A DNA stretch of 64,000 nt from Cereibacter_A sp052244495. GTDB lineage: Bacteria > Pseudomonadota > Alphaproteobacteria > Rhodobacterales > Rhodobacteraceae. Position numbers and translations under genes: made by a program. The notes beneath the pieces were generated by a model. The model worked only from the letters and a program-made list of their open reading frames with translations, had not been told where the DNA came from and searched no databases. Shown here piece by piece: positions 15,741 through 23,941 of this stretch; the stretch's first letter is position 1, and every line of letters begins with the position of its first letter. The stretch lies in the NCBI GenBank assembly GCA_052244495.1, contig JBQPXH010000001.1. One strand, given 5' to 3'.

Positions 15741-16820
15741 TCAGTCCCCCAGAAGCTGCAGGGCGCCCGGGGCGAAGCGCAGGCCCGCGGGCTGGCCGGG
15801 CTCGAGCCCCGGATCGCCCGAGGCGCTGCTCTGCAGGCGGGCCACCACTTCGGTCCCGTCGGCCAGCGCGAGGTGGCAGTGGGTGTCGGTTCCGAAATAG
15901 ACGAGATCGCGGATCGTGGCGGGCAGGGCGCCCGGCTCGTCCGGGGCCACGAGGCGCACCTGCTCGGGCCGGACGGCGACCGTGACCCGGCCCTCGGGAC
16001 CTCCCTCGACGGCCAGTTCGCCGCCCGCGTCGAGCGTCACCCGGCCCCCGGCATGGCGCGCGGGCAGGAAGTTCGTCTCTCCGATGAAGCTTGCGACGAA
16101 GCGGTTGGCGGGGCGGGTGTAGATCTCGCGCGGGGGGCCGATCTGCAGGATCCGGCCTGCGCTCATCACCCCGATCCGGTCCGACATGGTCAGCGCCTCC
16201 TCCTGGTCGTGCGTCACGAAGACGAAGGTGATGCCGGTCTCGTGCTGGAGCCGCTTCAGCTCGATCTGCATCTCCTTGCGCAGCTTGAGGTCGAGCGCCG
16301 ACAGGGGTTCGTCCAGCAGCAGCACCCTGGGCTGCGGCGCGAGCGCCCGCGCCAGGGCCACGCGCTGCTGCTGCCCGCCCGAGAGCTGCGCCACCTTGCG
16401 CCCCGCCAGCGCCTCGAGCCGGACGAGCGCCAGCATCCGTGCGGTGACGTTCTCGGCCTCGGCCCTCGGCTTGCCCAGCATCTTCAGGCCGAAGCCCACG
16501 TTCTCTGCCACCGTCAGATGCGGAAAGAGCGCGTAGCTTTGAAAGACGGTGTTGATCGGACGTCGATTCGGAGGATCGGCGGTGATGTCACGCCCGTCCA
16601 GCAGGATGGCGCCCGAACTGGGCGATTCGAAACCGGCGATCAGCCGCAGGAGCGTGGTCTTGCCGCAGCCCGACGGGCCGAGCAGCGTGAAGAACTCGCC
16701 CCTGCGGATCCCGACCGAAACATCGTCCAGCGCGCGAACAGCCACCTCTCCCTGCCCGAAGGCCTTGACGACGTTGCGGGCTTCGACGGCAATGGGTCCG
16801 GTCAAGGATCGTCTCTCCAT
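15741..16820 (-). CDS. potA: Polyamine ABC transporter ATPase
   Basis: This 359-residue ATPase powers the importer. Walker A is GPSGCGKTT, the signature is LSGGQQQR, Walker B is VLLLDEPLSALD and the switch His lies in VTHDQEEA. The C-terminal TOBE-like domain (about 240-359) has VRPEQVRL. The ATG at 16820 (MERRSLTGP) is chosen; a TTG 39 bp upstream would add 13 residues without a better site, and neither has a strong ribosome binding site. First gene of potABCD; the amidase gene upstream is on the same strand 53 bp away and may be cotranscribed. Confidence 0.9.
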   Translation of the reverse strand: MERRSLTGPIAVEARNVVKAFGQGEVAVRALDDVSVGIRRGEFFTLLGPSGCGKTTLLRLIAGFESPSSGAILLDGRDITADPPNRRPINTVFQSYALFPHLTVAENVGFGLKMLGKPRAEAENVTARMLALVRLEALAGRKVAQLSGGQQQRVALARALAPQPRVLLLDEPLSALDLKLRKEMQIELKRLQHETGITFVFVTHDQEEALTMSDRIGVMSAGRILQIGPPREIYTRPANRFVASFIGETNFLPARHAGGRVTLDAGGELAVEGGPEGRVTVAVRPEQVRLVAPDEPGALPATIRDLVYFGTDTHCHLALADGTEVVARLQSSASGDPGLEPGQPAGLRFAPGALQLLGD

Positions 16821-16873
16821 GCTGGTCTGATGCGAGGTTAGGCAGCCGCCTGTCTCCAAGGCAACTGTCTCGC

Positions 16874-18325
16874 TCAGGAATCGACCAAAGGGGCAGGGCG
16901 GCGGCCGATCCAGGGCGCCGCGCGCTCGATTTCTGCGCAGAGCGCGATCAGCTCCTCGTCGGCGCCGAAGCGGGCGGCGAGATGGACGCCGATCGGCAAG
17001 CCGTCCGCACTCATGCCGAGCGGCAGGCTCGCCGCCGGCTGGCCGGAGGCGTTGAAGACCGCCGTGAAGGGGGAGTAGGCAAAGACGCCCTCGGGGCCGG
17101 TGCGGAAGGCCACGTAATCCTCGGTCGTATGGGCGAAACGGCCCACACGGGCGGGGGGCTCGGCCAGCGTGGCCGACAGCAGGACGTCGATGCCGTTTCC
17201 CTCGTCGGGATCGAAGACCGCGGCCATCTGGCGCCCGAAGGCGTGGATCTGGCCCACCGCCTCGAGATATCGCTCGCCGGGGATCTCGGCGGCACGCCGC
17301 AGCGCGCCCAGCGAGACCGGCTCGACCAGCCCCTCGGGGGCGCGCCCCTTCAGCGCCTTGCGGATGCCAAGCGCCGTGCCGCAGGCCACGATGTCGGTCC
17401 AGGCCTCCATCATCATTGCCACGTCCGCCTGCGGGAGGCAGGGCCGCACCGCGTGGCCCAGATCCTCGAGCAGCCGACCCGCGGCCTCGACCGCGGCCCG
17501 CACCTCGGGATGGATCGGGGTGCCGGTGAAGGTCGTGTCGCAGATCCCCACGCGCAGCCGCCGCGGCGGGCGGCTGATCGCATCCGCATGGCTGCGCAGA
17601 AGGGGCGGCGCCCAGTAGGGCGCGCCGGGATCGGCGCCCGCGCAGGCGTCGAGCATGTGGGCCGTGTCGCGCACGGACCAGCTGAGGAAGCCGTCGATCG
17701 CCATCCCTGCCCAGCCCTCGCCCGCGTAGGGCCCGTCAGGCAGCCGCGCCCGCGTGGGCTTCATCCCGAAGAGCCCGCAGGACGAGGCGGGGATGCGGAC
17801 CGACCCGCCCCCGTCCGACCCGTGGGCCACGGCGACGATCCCGGCAGCGACGGCGGCGCCCGCGCCCCCCGACGATCCCCCGGAGGTGCGCTCGAGGTTC
17901 CAGGGATTGCGGGTCGGTCCGCCATAGACGGCGGCCTCGGTCGCGGGTCCGATCCCGCCCTCGGGCGAGGTCGTGCGCCCGAAGGTCACGACACCGGTCG
18001 CGCGGATGCGCTCGAAGATCGCGGAATCGCGCGGGTAGCGCGTGTTCTCGAGCAGCCGCGAGCCGTTGTGCGAGGGGAAGTCCACCGCCTCGCATCCGAG
18101 ATCCTTGAGCAGGAAGGGCACGCCGCGGAACGGCCCGCGAGGAAGGCCGGATGCGATGGAGCGCCGCGCGCTTTCCTCCTGCAGCAGAACTACCGCATTG
18201 AGCGCCGGGTTCAGCGCTGCGACCGAAGCCAGCGCCGCATCGAGCAACTCCTCTGGCGTCACATCGCCGCTGGCGACAAGGGCCGCGAGGCCGGTTGCAT
18301 CATCGGCGCCGAAACTTCGGAACAT
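16874..18325 (-). CDS. Amidase signature family hydrolase
   Basis: This 483-residue enzyme hydrolyses C-N bonds of carboxamides. The Ser-cisSer-Lys triad is visible: Lys in FLLKDLGCEA, the cis-Ser in TSGGSSGGAGAAVAAG and the nucleophile Ser in GSDGGGSVRIPASSCGLFG. The start MFRSFGADDA has GGAGGA nine bases upstream; the frame is open for another 139 codons without a site, through the cobalamin riboswitch region on the other strand, so that extension is rejected. The substrate is unknown. Its position just before potABCD could mean use of an imported amide or acyl-polyamine, which is inference. Confidence 0.9.
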   Translation of the reverse strand: MFRSFGADDATGLAALVASGDVTPEELLDAALASVAALNPALNAVVLLQEESARRSIASGLPRGPFRGVPFLLKDLGCEAVDFPSHNGSRLLENTRYPRDSAIFERIRATGVVTFGRTTSPEGGIGPATEAAVYGGPTRNPWNLERTSGGSSGGAGAAVAAGIVAVAHGSDGGGSVRIPASSCGLFGMKPTRARLPDGPYAGEGWAGMAIDGFLSWSVRDTAHMLDACAGADPGAPYWAPPLLRSHADAISRPPRRLRVGICDTTFTGTPIHPEVRAAVEAAGRLLEDLGHAVRPCLPQADVAMMMEAWTDIVACGTALGIRKALKGRAPEGLVEPVSLGALRRAAEIPGERYLEAVGQIHAFGRQMAAVFDPDEGNGIDVLLSATLAEPPARVGRFAHTTEDYVAFRTGPEGVFAYSPFTAVFNASGQPAASLPLGMSADGLPIGVHLAARFGADEELIALCAEIERAAPWIGRRPAPLVDS

Positions 18326-18435
18326 GCGGGTCCTCCATGCCTTTCGCGCCATGCTGCGGCGGAGAGGTGCGCCGCGTCCAACCTTTTCGCACCGCCCGCG
18401 CAGGAACGCGGGCGACAGGGGGCGGTGACGCCTGC

Positions 18436-18463
18436 TTGACAGCGCCGATGCTTGTCCTATTGA
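18436..18463 (+). promoter_or_regulatory. Sigma-70-type promoter of the cobalamin operon
   Basis: TTGACA (18436-18441) is separated by 16 bases from TATTGA (18458-18463). The -35 box is perfect and the -10 matches 4 of 6 positions. Transcription would begin around 18470, at the first stem of the riboswitch. Confidence 0.7.
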
Positions 18464-18464
18464 G

Positions 18465-18645
18465 AACCTGCTTCGGTTCCGGCGTCGTGTCCGGATGAAA
18501 AGGGAACGCGGTGCGGGCGATGGTCCAACTCCGCGGCTGCCCCCGCAACTGTAGGCGGCGAGCGACGACCGATCATGCCACTGGGTGCGCCCCGGGAAGG
18601 CCGGTCCGAGCGAAGACCCGCGAGTCAGGAGACCTGCCGAAGTGA
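18465..18645 (+). ncRNA. Adenosylcobalamin riboswitch (B12 element)
   Basis: The conserved cobalamin aptamer elements are all present in order: GGGAAcgcGGTGc (about 18502-18514), the core GCTGCCCCCGCAACTGTA (18536-18553), the CATGCCACTGG segment (about 18574-18584), the GGGAAGGCC arm (about 18594-18602), and the B12 box AGTCAGGAGACCTGCC (18623-18638). It lies 138 bp before the btuB start and should shut off expression when adenosylcobalamin is plentiful. Boundaries are approximate. Confidence 0.95.
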
Positions 18646-18782
18646 TCACCCTTTCCTGTGCGCGGGGCGCGTGCGGGAGGCGGGCCTTCCGCTTCAGGTG
18701 ACGATCACCCTCGGCGGAAGGGATGACCCTTTCCGAGGACATGACAGGTCAGATCCGGCATCGCCCGGACGGAAAGGGACAG

Positions 18783-20630
18783 ATGAAGAAGACAGCCGCC
18801 TCGCTCCTTGCGCTGATGGCCGCAGCTCCGCTGCAGGCGCAGGACATCGCCCTCGACGAGATCGTGGTCTCGCCGAGCCTCGTGGCCACCGAGGCAAGCC
18901 GCACCGGCGCCTCGGTCGACGTGGTGACGGCCGAGGACCTGCAGGCGACGGGCGAGATCCTGGTGAGCGACGTGCTCGCACGGCTTCCAGGCGTTTCCTA
19001 CACCCGTAACGGCGGCCTCGGCACCTCTACGGCGCTGCGGATCCGCGGCCTGGGCCCGGCCTATCAGACGGTGCGGATCAACGGGATCGACGTGGCCGAT
19101 CCCTCCGTCACGGAGTCGAGTTTCGACTTCGGCAGTCTCACCGCCGGCGGCATCGCCCGGATCGAGGTCCTGCGTGGTTCGCAGTCGGCGATCTACGGGT
19201 CGGAAGCGGTTGCGGGCGTGGTGGATATCGCCACCTACCGCCCGACCGAGCCGGGCACCTCCGGGCAGGTCACGCTCGAGGCGGGCAGCAACCGGACCTT
19301 CAATGGCGCCCTTTCGGCGGGCATTCTGGGAGAGCGGGGCGAACTGGCCTTCACGACGGCCCGCACCGTGACCGACGGCATCTCGCAGGCTGCCGCCGGA
19401 ACCGAGCGCGACGGCTTCGACACGACCTTCCATGCGCTTTCCGGGGCCTACGACCTGACGGAGGATCTGCGCATCGGCGCGGCCTTCATCGCGCGGGACA
19501 GCGATCTCGACATCGACGGGCTCGTGTTCGACGAGAACTTCAACAGCAGCCTGGCCGATACGGACGACCGGGCAGCCGACCGTCTGCGCGGTGGTCGCGT
19601 GTTCGTGGACTTCACGCTCGGGCAGGTTCGCAACGAGATCGCCTATGCCGCCGCCGACACGCGCCGCGAGTATCCCGGAGGTTTTGTCGAACTCTATGAG
19701 GGCGAACGCCGCGCCCTTTCCTATCTCGGCTCGGTCGAAATGGGTGCACTGGGTCTGTCGCTCGGAGCGGAGCGGACGAAGGAGAGCTTCGAGAGCGACA
19801 CGAACTCGGGCGACCTGACGACCGATGCGATCTTTGCCGAGGCGCGCTACGCCTTGACCCCCGCGATCGACCTCTCGTTCGCGGCGCGCCACGACGATCC
19901 TTCCGACTTTGACGGCAAGACGACGGGCCGCGTCGCCCTCGCCTGGCGCCTGCCCGACGACCTGATCCTCAGGGGCGTGGCTGGCACCGGATTCCGTGCG
20001 CCTTCGCTCTACCAGAGGTTCGGACCGGAAGGTTCGGACCGTCTCGGGCCGGAGACCAGCCGCAGCTACGAGCTGGGTCTGGAGAAGCTGCTGCCCAACG
20101 GCGGAAACCTTCAGGCGACCGTGTTCAGGACCGACATCACCGACCGCATCGCCTACATCGCCGGTGCGACCTTCTGCGCATCTCCCTGGGGATGCTATGA
20201 CCAGCTGGACGGCGAGACGCGGACGAAGGGCGTCGAGATCTCGGGACGCAGCCCGCTGGGCCAAGGCTGGGAAGTCTTCGGCAGCTACACCTACACGGAT
20301 GCGGTGGACGAGGAAAATGCTGTCGAGACGCGCGCCATCCGCGTGCCGCGGCACGACCTCGTTCTGGGCCTCGAAGGGCAGATCGCGGATCGCACGCGGG
20401 GGATCCTCACGCTGCAGCATGTGGCGGATGTCCTCGACGAGACCTATCCCGATCCTGCTGCGCCCCTCGATGACTGGACGGTCGTCAACGCGACGGTTAC
20501 CTACGAGGTGACGGATGCGGCGGAGGCCTTCCTCCGTGTCGAGAACCTGTTCGACGAGGAGTATCAGACGGTGCGCGGTTATGCCCAGCCCGGTCGCTCG
20601 ATCTATGCGGGCCTGCGTGCGCGCTTCTAG
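18783..20630 (+). CDS. btuB: TonB-dependent vitamin B12 outer-membrane receptor
   Basis: This 615-residue outer-membrane barrel takes up corrinoids with TonB energy. The start MKKTAASLLALMAAAPLQAQ has AAAGGGA upstream and gives a clean signal peptide; a frame 20 codons longer lacks one. The TonB box is in DEIVVSP close to the mature N-terminus. The plug spans about 30-150 (TAEDLQATGEILVSDVLARL, GSQSAIYGSEAVAGVVDI). The barrel ends LRARF with the C-terminal aromatic residue required for insertion. The upstream riboswitch confirms a cobalamin role. Confidence 0.95.
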   Translation: MKKTAASLLALMAAAPLQAQDIALDEIVVSPSLVATEASRTGASVDVVTAEDLQATGEILVSDVLARLPGVSYTRNGGLGTSTALRIRGLGPAYQTVRINGIDVADPSVTESSFDFGSLTAGGIARIEVLRGSQSAIYGSEAVAGVVDIATYRPTEPGTSGQVTLEAGSNRTFNGALSAGILGERGELAFTTARTVTDGISQAAAGTERDGFDTTFHALSGAYDLTEDLRIGAAFIARDSDLDIDGLVFDENFNSSLADTDDRAADRLRGGRVFVDFTLGQVRNEIAYAAADTRREYPGGFVELYEGERRALSYLGSVEMGALGLSLGAERTKESFESDTNSGDLTTDAIFAEARYALTPAIDLSFAARHDDPSDFDGKTTGRVALAWRLPDDLILRGVAGTGFRAPSLYQRFGPEGSDRLGPETSRSYELGLEKLLPNGGNLQATVFRTDITDRIAYIAGATFCASPWGCYDQLDGETRTKGVEISGRSPLGQGWEVFGSYTYTDAVDEENAVETRAIRVPRHDLVLGLEGQIADRTRGILTLQHVADVLDETYPDPAAPLDDWTVVNATVTYEVTDAAEAFLRVENLFDEEYQTVRGYAQPGRSIYAGLRARF

Positions 20631-21474
20631 GCGCCTTGCGCTTGCGCTGGCGGCGGGTCTCGCCGCCGCTCCCGCCGTGGCCGAGGCGCCGCGGCGGGTC
20701 GTGTCGATCAATCTCTGCACGGACCAGCTCGCCATGATGCTGGCAGCGCCGGGCCAGCTTCTGTCGGTCTCGAACCTCGCGACCGAACCGCAGACCTCGG
20801 CCATGGTGGAGGAAGCGCGGGCCTATCCCGCCAATCGCGGGCAGGCGGAGCAGGTGTTCCTGATGCGGCCGGATCTGGTCCTTGCGGGCACGTTCACCGC
20901 CAGGGCGAGTGTCGATCTGCTGCGCCGCCTGGGCGTCGAGGTGGTGGAACTGCCGCCTGCGACGTCCCTCGCCGACATTCCGGGCCATCTCCGCATCGTC
21001 GGGCGTGCGATCGGCCGCGAGGCTCAGGCCGAGCGGCTCGTCGGGGAGTTCGAAGCCGGTCTGGAGAGGCTGCAGGTGGACCTGCCCCCCGCTCGAGCGG
21101 CGATGTATTACCCCTCCGGATACACCACGGGCTCCGGAACGCTTGCCGATGCGATCCTGGACCACGCTGGCTTCTCGAACGTGGCGGCTGATCTCGGGCT
21201 CGACGGCGGGGGCAACCTGCCGCTGGAACGGCTCGTGATGGCGGATCCCGAGATGATCGTGACCTCCACCGCCTATCCCGGCTCCTCTCGCGCCGAGGAG
21301 CTGCTGGCACATCCCGCGCTCAGGGCGGTGCAGAGCGAGGCAGGCGCGGCGGAAGTGTCGGATTCCGACTGGATCTGCGGGACGCCGGCCGTGCTGCGCG
21401 CGCTGCAGGAAATGGGAGAGGCGCGTCGCAGGCTCGGCTCGCTGAGCCTCACGCAACTGGACGAGGCCCGGTGA
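20605..21474 (+). CDS. btuF: Cobalamin ABC transporter periplasmic binding protein
   Basis: This 289-residue protein has a signal peptide (hydrophobic RRLALALAAGLAAAPAVAEA) and the helical-backbone binding fold: RRVVSINLCTDQLAMML, LMRPDLVLAGTF, and the late GSSRAEELLAHPALRAVQS. The start overlaps the btuB end by 26 bp at ATG 20605; a GTG at 20617 is nearly as likely. It delivers corrinoid to BtuCD. Residues LCTDQL near the N-terminus are typical of the Rhodobacterales members. Confidence 0.88.
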   Translation: MRACVRASRRLALALAAGLAAAPAVAEAPRRVVSINLCTDQLAMMLAAPGQLLSVSNLATEPQTSAMVEEARAYPANRGQAEQVFLMRPDLVLAGTFTARASVDLLRRLGVEVVELPPATSLADIPGHLRIVGRAIGREAQAERLVGEFEAGLERLQVDLPPARAAMYYPSGYTTGSGTLADAILDHAGFSNVAADLGLDGGGNLPLERLVMADPEMIVTSTAYPGSSRAEELLAHPALRAVQSEAGAAEVSDSDWICGTPAVLRALQEMGEARRRLGSLSLTQLDEAR

Positions 21475-22460
21475 GATACGCCCTGCTGCTCCTCTTGCTG
21501 TCGCTCGCGGTGGCGCTCTTGTTCATGATCTCGCTGCTGGTCGGGCCGGCGGCGCTGGGGTTCGGCGAGTCGCTGCAGGCGCTGCTCGCGGGCCGGGGCG
21601 AGGCGGTGGTGCTGGTGATGCGCGAAATCCGCCTGCCGCGTGCCATCCTCGGGCTGGCCGTGGGGGCGGTGCTCGGCGTCTCGGGGGCCGCCATGCAGGG
21701 TTTCCTGAGAAATCCCTTGGCAGAACCGGGTCTTGTAGGCGTTTCCTCATCTGCCGCCCTGGGCGCCGTTATCGCCTTGCAGACTGGCATAGCCGCAAGC
21801 TTCACCCTCGCGCTGCCGCTGTGCGCGCTGGCCGGAGCGGCGCTGTCGGTCTTCCTCATCCTCGGGCTGGCGGGGCCTCGTGGTGGGGCCCTCGCGCTGA
21901 TCCTCGCCGGGGTCGCCATCTCGGCGCTGGCGGCGGCGGGCGTCGCGCTGATCCTGAACCTGTCGCCGAACCCCTTTGCCGCGACGGAGATCGTCTTCTG
22001 GATGATGGGTTCGCTCGCCGACCGCTCGATGACGCATGTGGCGCTGGCGCTGCCCTTCATGCTCACAGGCTGTGCGCTGCTGCTGACGCTCGGGCGAGGC
22101 CTGGACGCACTCACGCTGGGCGAGGACGCGGCTGAATCGCTGGGTGTGCGGCTCGGGCGGCTGAGACTGATGCTGATCCTCGGCACGGCGCTCTCGGTCG
22201 GGGCTGCGGTGGCGGTGGCGGGAACGGTCGGCTTCGTGGGCCTCGTCGTGCCGCACATCCTCCGGCCTCTCGTCGGGGCGCGACCCTCTCGACTGCTGCC
22301 TGCAGCGGCCCTGGGAGGCGCCGCCATGCTGCTGGCTGCCGATGTCGCGGTGCGGATCATCGCGCCCGACCGGGACCTGAAACTGGGAGTGCTGACGGCC
22401 ATCGTGGGCTCTCCGTTCTTTCTCCACCTGATCTGGCGCATGCGGAGGCTCGAGGCATGA
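21471..22460 (+). CDS. btuC: Cobalamin ABC transporter permease, FecCD family
   Basis: This 329-residue protein has about ten membrane helices. Family motifs are REIRLPRAILGLAVGAVLGV, SGAAMQGFLRNPLAEPGLVG and the late VGFVGLVVPHILRPLVG. It starts with GTG at 21471, overlapping the btuF TGA by 4 bp. It forms the channel for corrinoid import across the inner membrane. Confidence 0.94.
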   Translation: MRYALLLLLLSLAVALLFMISLLVGPAALGFGESLQALLAGRGEAVVLVMREIRLPRAILGLAVGAVLGVSGAAMQGFLRNPLAEPGLVGVSSSAALGAVIALQTGIAASFTLALPLCALAGAALSVFLILGLAGPRGGALALILAGVAISALAAAGVALILNLSPNPFAATEIVFWMMGSLADRSMTHVALALPFMLTGCALLLTLGRGLDALTLGEDAAESLGVRLGRLRLMLILGTALSVGAAVAVAGTVGFVGLVVPHILRPLVGARPSRLLPAAALGGAAMLLAADVAVRIIAPDRDLKLGVLTAIVGSPFFLHLIWRMRRLEA

Positions 22461-23209
22461 GCCTGCTCGCCATCGACGGCTTGACCGTTCGCCGGGGCCA
22501 GTGTCCCGTGGTGGATGACGTGACGCTCCGCGTCGGTCTGGGTGAGTTCCTCGGCCTCATCGGCCCCAACGGCGCGGGCAAGACCACCCTCCTGCGCGGC
22601 GCCCTGGGGCTTCTGCCCTCGACCGGCAGGAGCAGCCTTGCAGGCCTCACGCCGCGTGAGCGGGCGCGGGCGGCCGCCTTCCTGCCGCAGGCGCGCGAGA
22701 TCGCGTGGCCCGTCGATGTCGAGACCCTCGTGACGCTTGGCAGAGTGCCCCATGCAGGCCGGCGCCTGACCTCGGCCGATCGCGAGGCGGTGACGCGGGC
22801 GCTGGGGCGAATGGGCCTCGGCGCCTATCGTCAGCGCATCGCGACCGCGCTGTCCGGCGGCGAGCAGGCGCGGGCGCTGATCGCACGCGCGCTGGCGCAG
22901 GAGGCGCCGCTGCTCTTGGCTGACGAGCCGGTGGCGGGGCTCGATCCCGAAAGCCAGATCCGCACGATGCAGGTCTTTCAGGATGTCGCGGCCGAAGGAC
23001 GCGCGGTGGTCGCGTCGATCCACGATCTCGGCCTCGCGGCGCGCCATTGCACGCGGCTTCTGCTGATGGCGCGGGGGCGACTGGTGGCGGACGGGCCGCC
23101 CGGTCTGGTGCTGACGGCGGCCAACCTTTCCGAGGTCTTCGGCGTGCGCGCCTATTTCGCCGATACGCCCGATGGGCCGGTGTTCCAGCCGCTCGGCGTG
23201 ACGAGATGA
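22457..23209 (+). CDS. btuD: Cobalamin ABC transporter ATPase
   Basis: This 250-residue ATPase has Walker A GPNGAGKTTLLRG, signature LSGGEQARALIARAL, Walker B PLLLADEPVAGLD and the switch His in ASIHDLGLA. It overlaps btuC by 4 bp and cbiZ by 4 bp. Placement and the riboswitch define the substrate; by sequence alone it could serve siderophores. Confidence 0.93.
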   Translation: MSLLAIDGLTVRRGQCPVVDDVTLRVGLGEFLGLIGPNGAGKTTLLRGALGLLPSTGRSSLAGLTPRERARAAAFLPQAREIAWPVDVETLVTLGRVPHAGRRLTSADREAVTRALGRMGLGAYRQRIATALSGGEQARALIARALAQEAPLLLADEPVAGLDPESQIRTMQVFQDVAAEGRAVVASIHDLGLAARHCTRLLLMARGRLVADGPPGLVLTAANLSEVFGVRAYFADTPDGPVFQPLGVTR

Positions 23210-23850
23210 TCGAGGTCGCGCTCGACCGGCCCTGGCTCGTCGCGAGACTGCCGGTGCCGATGCGCGTGCTGAGCTGGGCGCCGCACCGGCCGGGACTGGT
23301 CACCACCGACCGGATCGTCTGGCGGGAAGTGCGCGATGCAGATCTGGGGCCGGGCTTCGAGGCGGAACAATGGCTCGGCGCGCAGATGGCGGCGCGGGGG
23401 CTGGCACATGCGGTGGGGCTTCTCACGTCACGCGCGCTCGACCGCCATCACCTGATGCAGTCCCGGACGGACGGCGGGGCCGGAGCCTGCCTCGCGACGG
23501 TCGGCCTCGGCAATGCCGAAGCCGTCGGTCGGAGGCTCGTGCATGACCGCGTGGCGGGAACCATCAACCTGCTCGTCGCGGTGGATGCACCCCTGGGCGA
23601 GGCGGCGCAGCTCGAAGCGCTGTCGATCGTGGTCGAAGCCCGGACGGCGGCAGTGCTCGAAGCGCGTCTCGACCTGCCGACAGGGCTTGCAACCGGCACG
23701 GGGACCGATTGCGTGGCCCTTGCCTGCCATCCGGGAGAAGGCCGGTATGCCGGGCTTCACACCCCGATCGGCGAGGTCGTCGGGGACTGCGTCAGGCGGG
23801 CGGTCCGGGCGGGGGTTCAGGAATGGCTCGGGCAGAATCGCGAGACCTGA
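23206..23850 (+). CDS. cbiZ: Adenosylcobinamide amidohydrolase
   Basis: This 214-residue enzyme cuts the aminopropanol arm from adenosylcobinamide, and in R. sphaeroides also attacks pseudocobalamin, giving adenosylcobyric acid for resynthesis. Family marks are VLSWAPHRPG, RGLAHAVGLLTSRALDRHH, VGLGNAEAVG and GTGTDCVALACHPGEG near the end. It starts in an ATGA overlap with btuD, so it is the last gene of the btu operon. CobS and CobT, which would finish the pathway, are encoded 21-23 kb downstream. Confidence 0.93.
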   Translation: MIEVALDRPWLVARLPVPMRVLSWAPHRPGLVTTDRIVWREVRDADLGPGFEAEQWLGAQMAARGLAHAVGLLTSRALDRHHLMQSRTDGGAGACLATVGLGNAEAVGRRLVHDRVAGTINLLVAVDAPLGEAAQLEALSIVVEARTAAVLEARLDLPTGLATGTGTDCVALACHPGEGRYAGLHTPIGEVVGDCVRRAVRAGVQEWLGQNRET

Positions 23851-23941
23851 CGGCTGGCGGCGGTGCTTGTCCGATCCTCCGGTCTGCCGTGGCAACTTGA
23901 GGAAGACCATGAAGAATGCATCCTAAAGCGCCGTAACTGTG

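Noticed and set aside
18326..18742. N-terminal extension of the amidase by 139 codons
   Set aside because: It would read through the cobalamin riboswitch and promoter on the opposite strand, lacks a ribosome binding site, and exceeds family length; GGAGGA fits the ATG at 18325.
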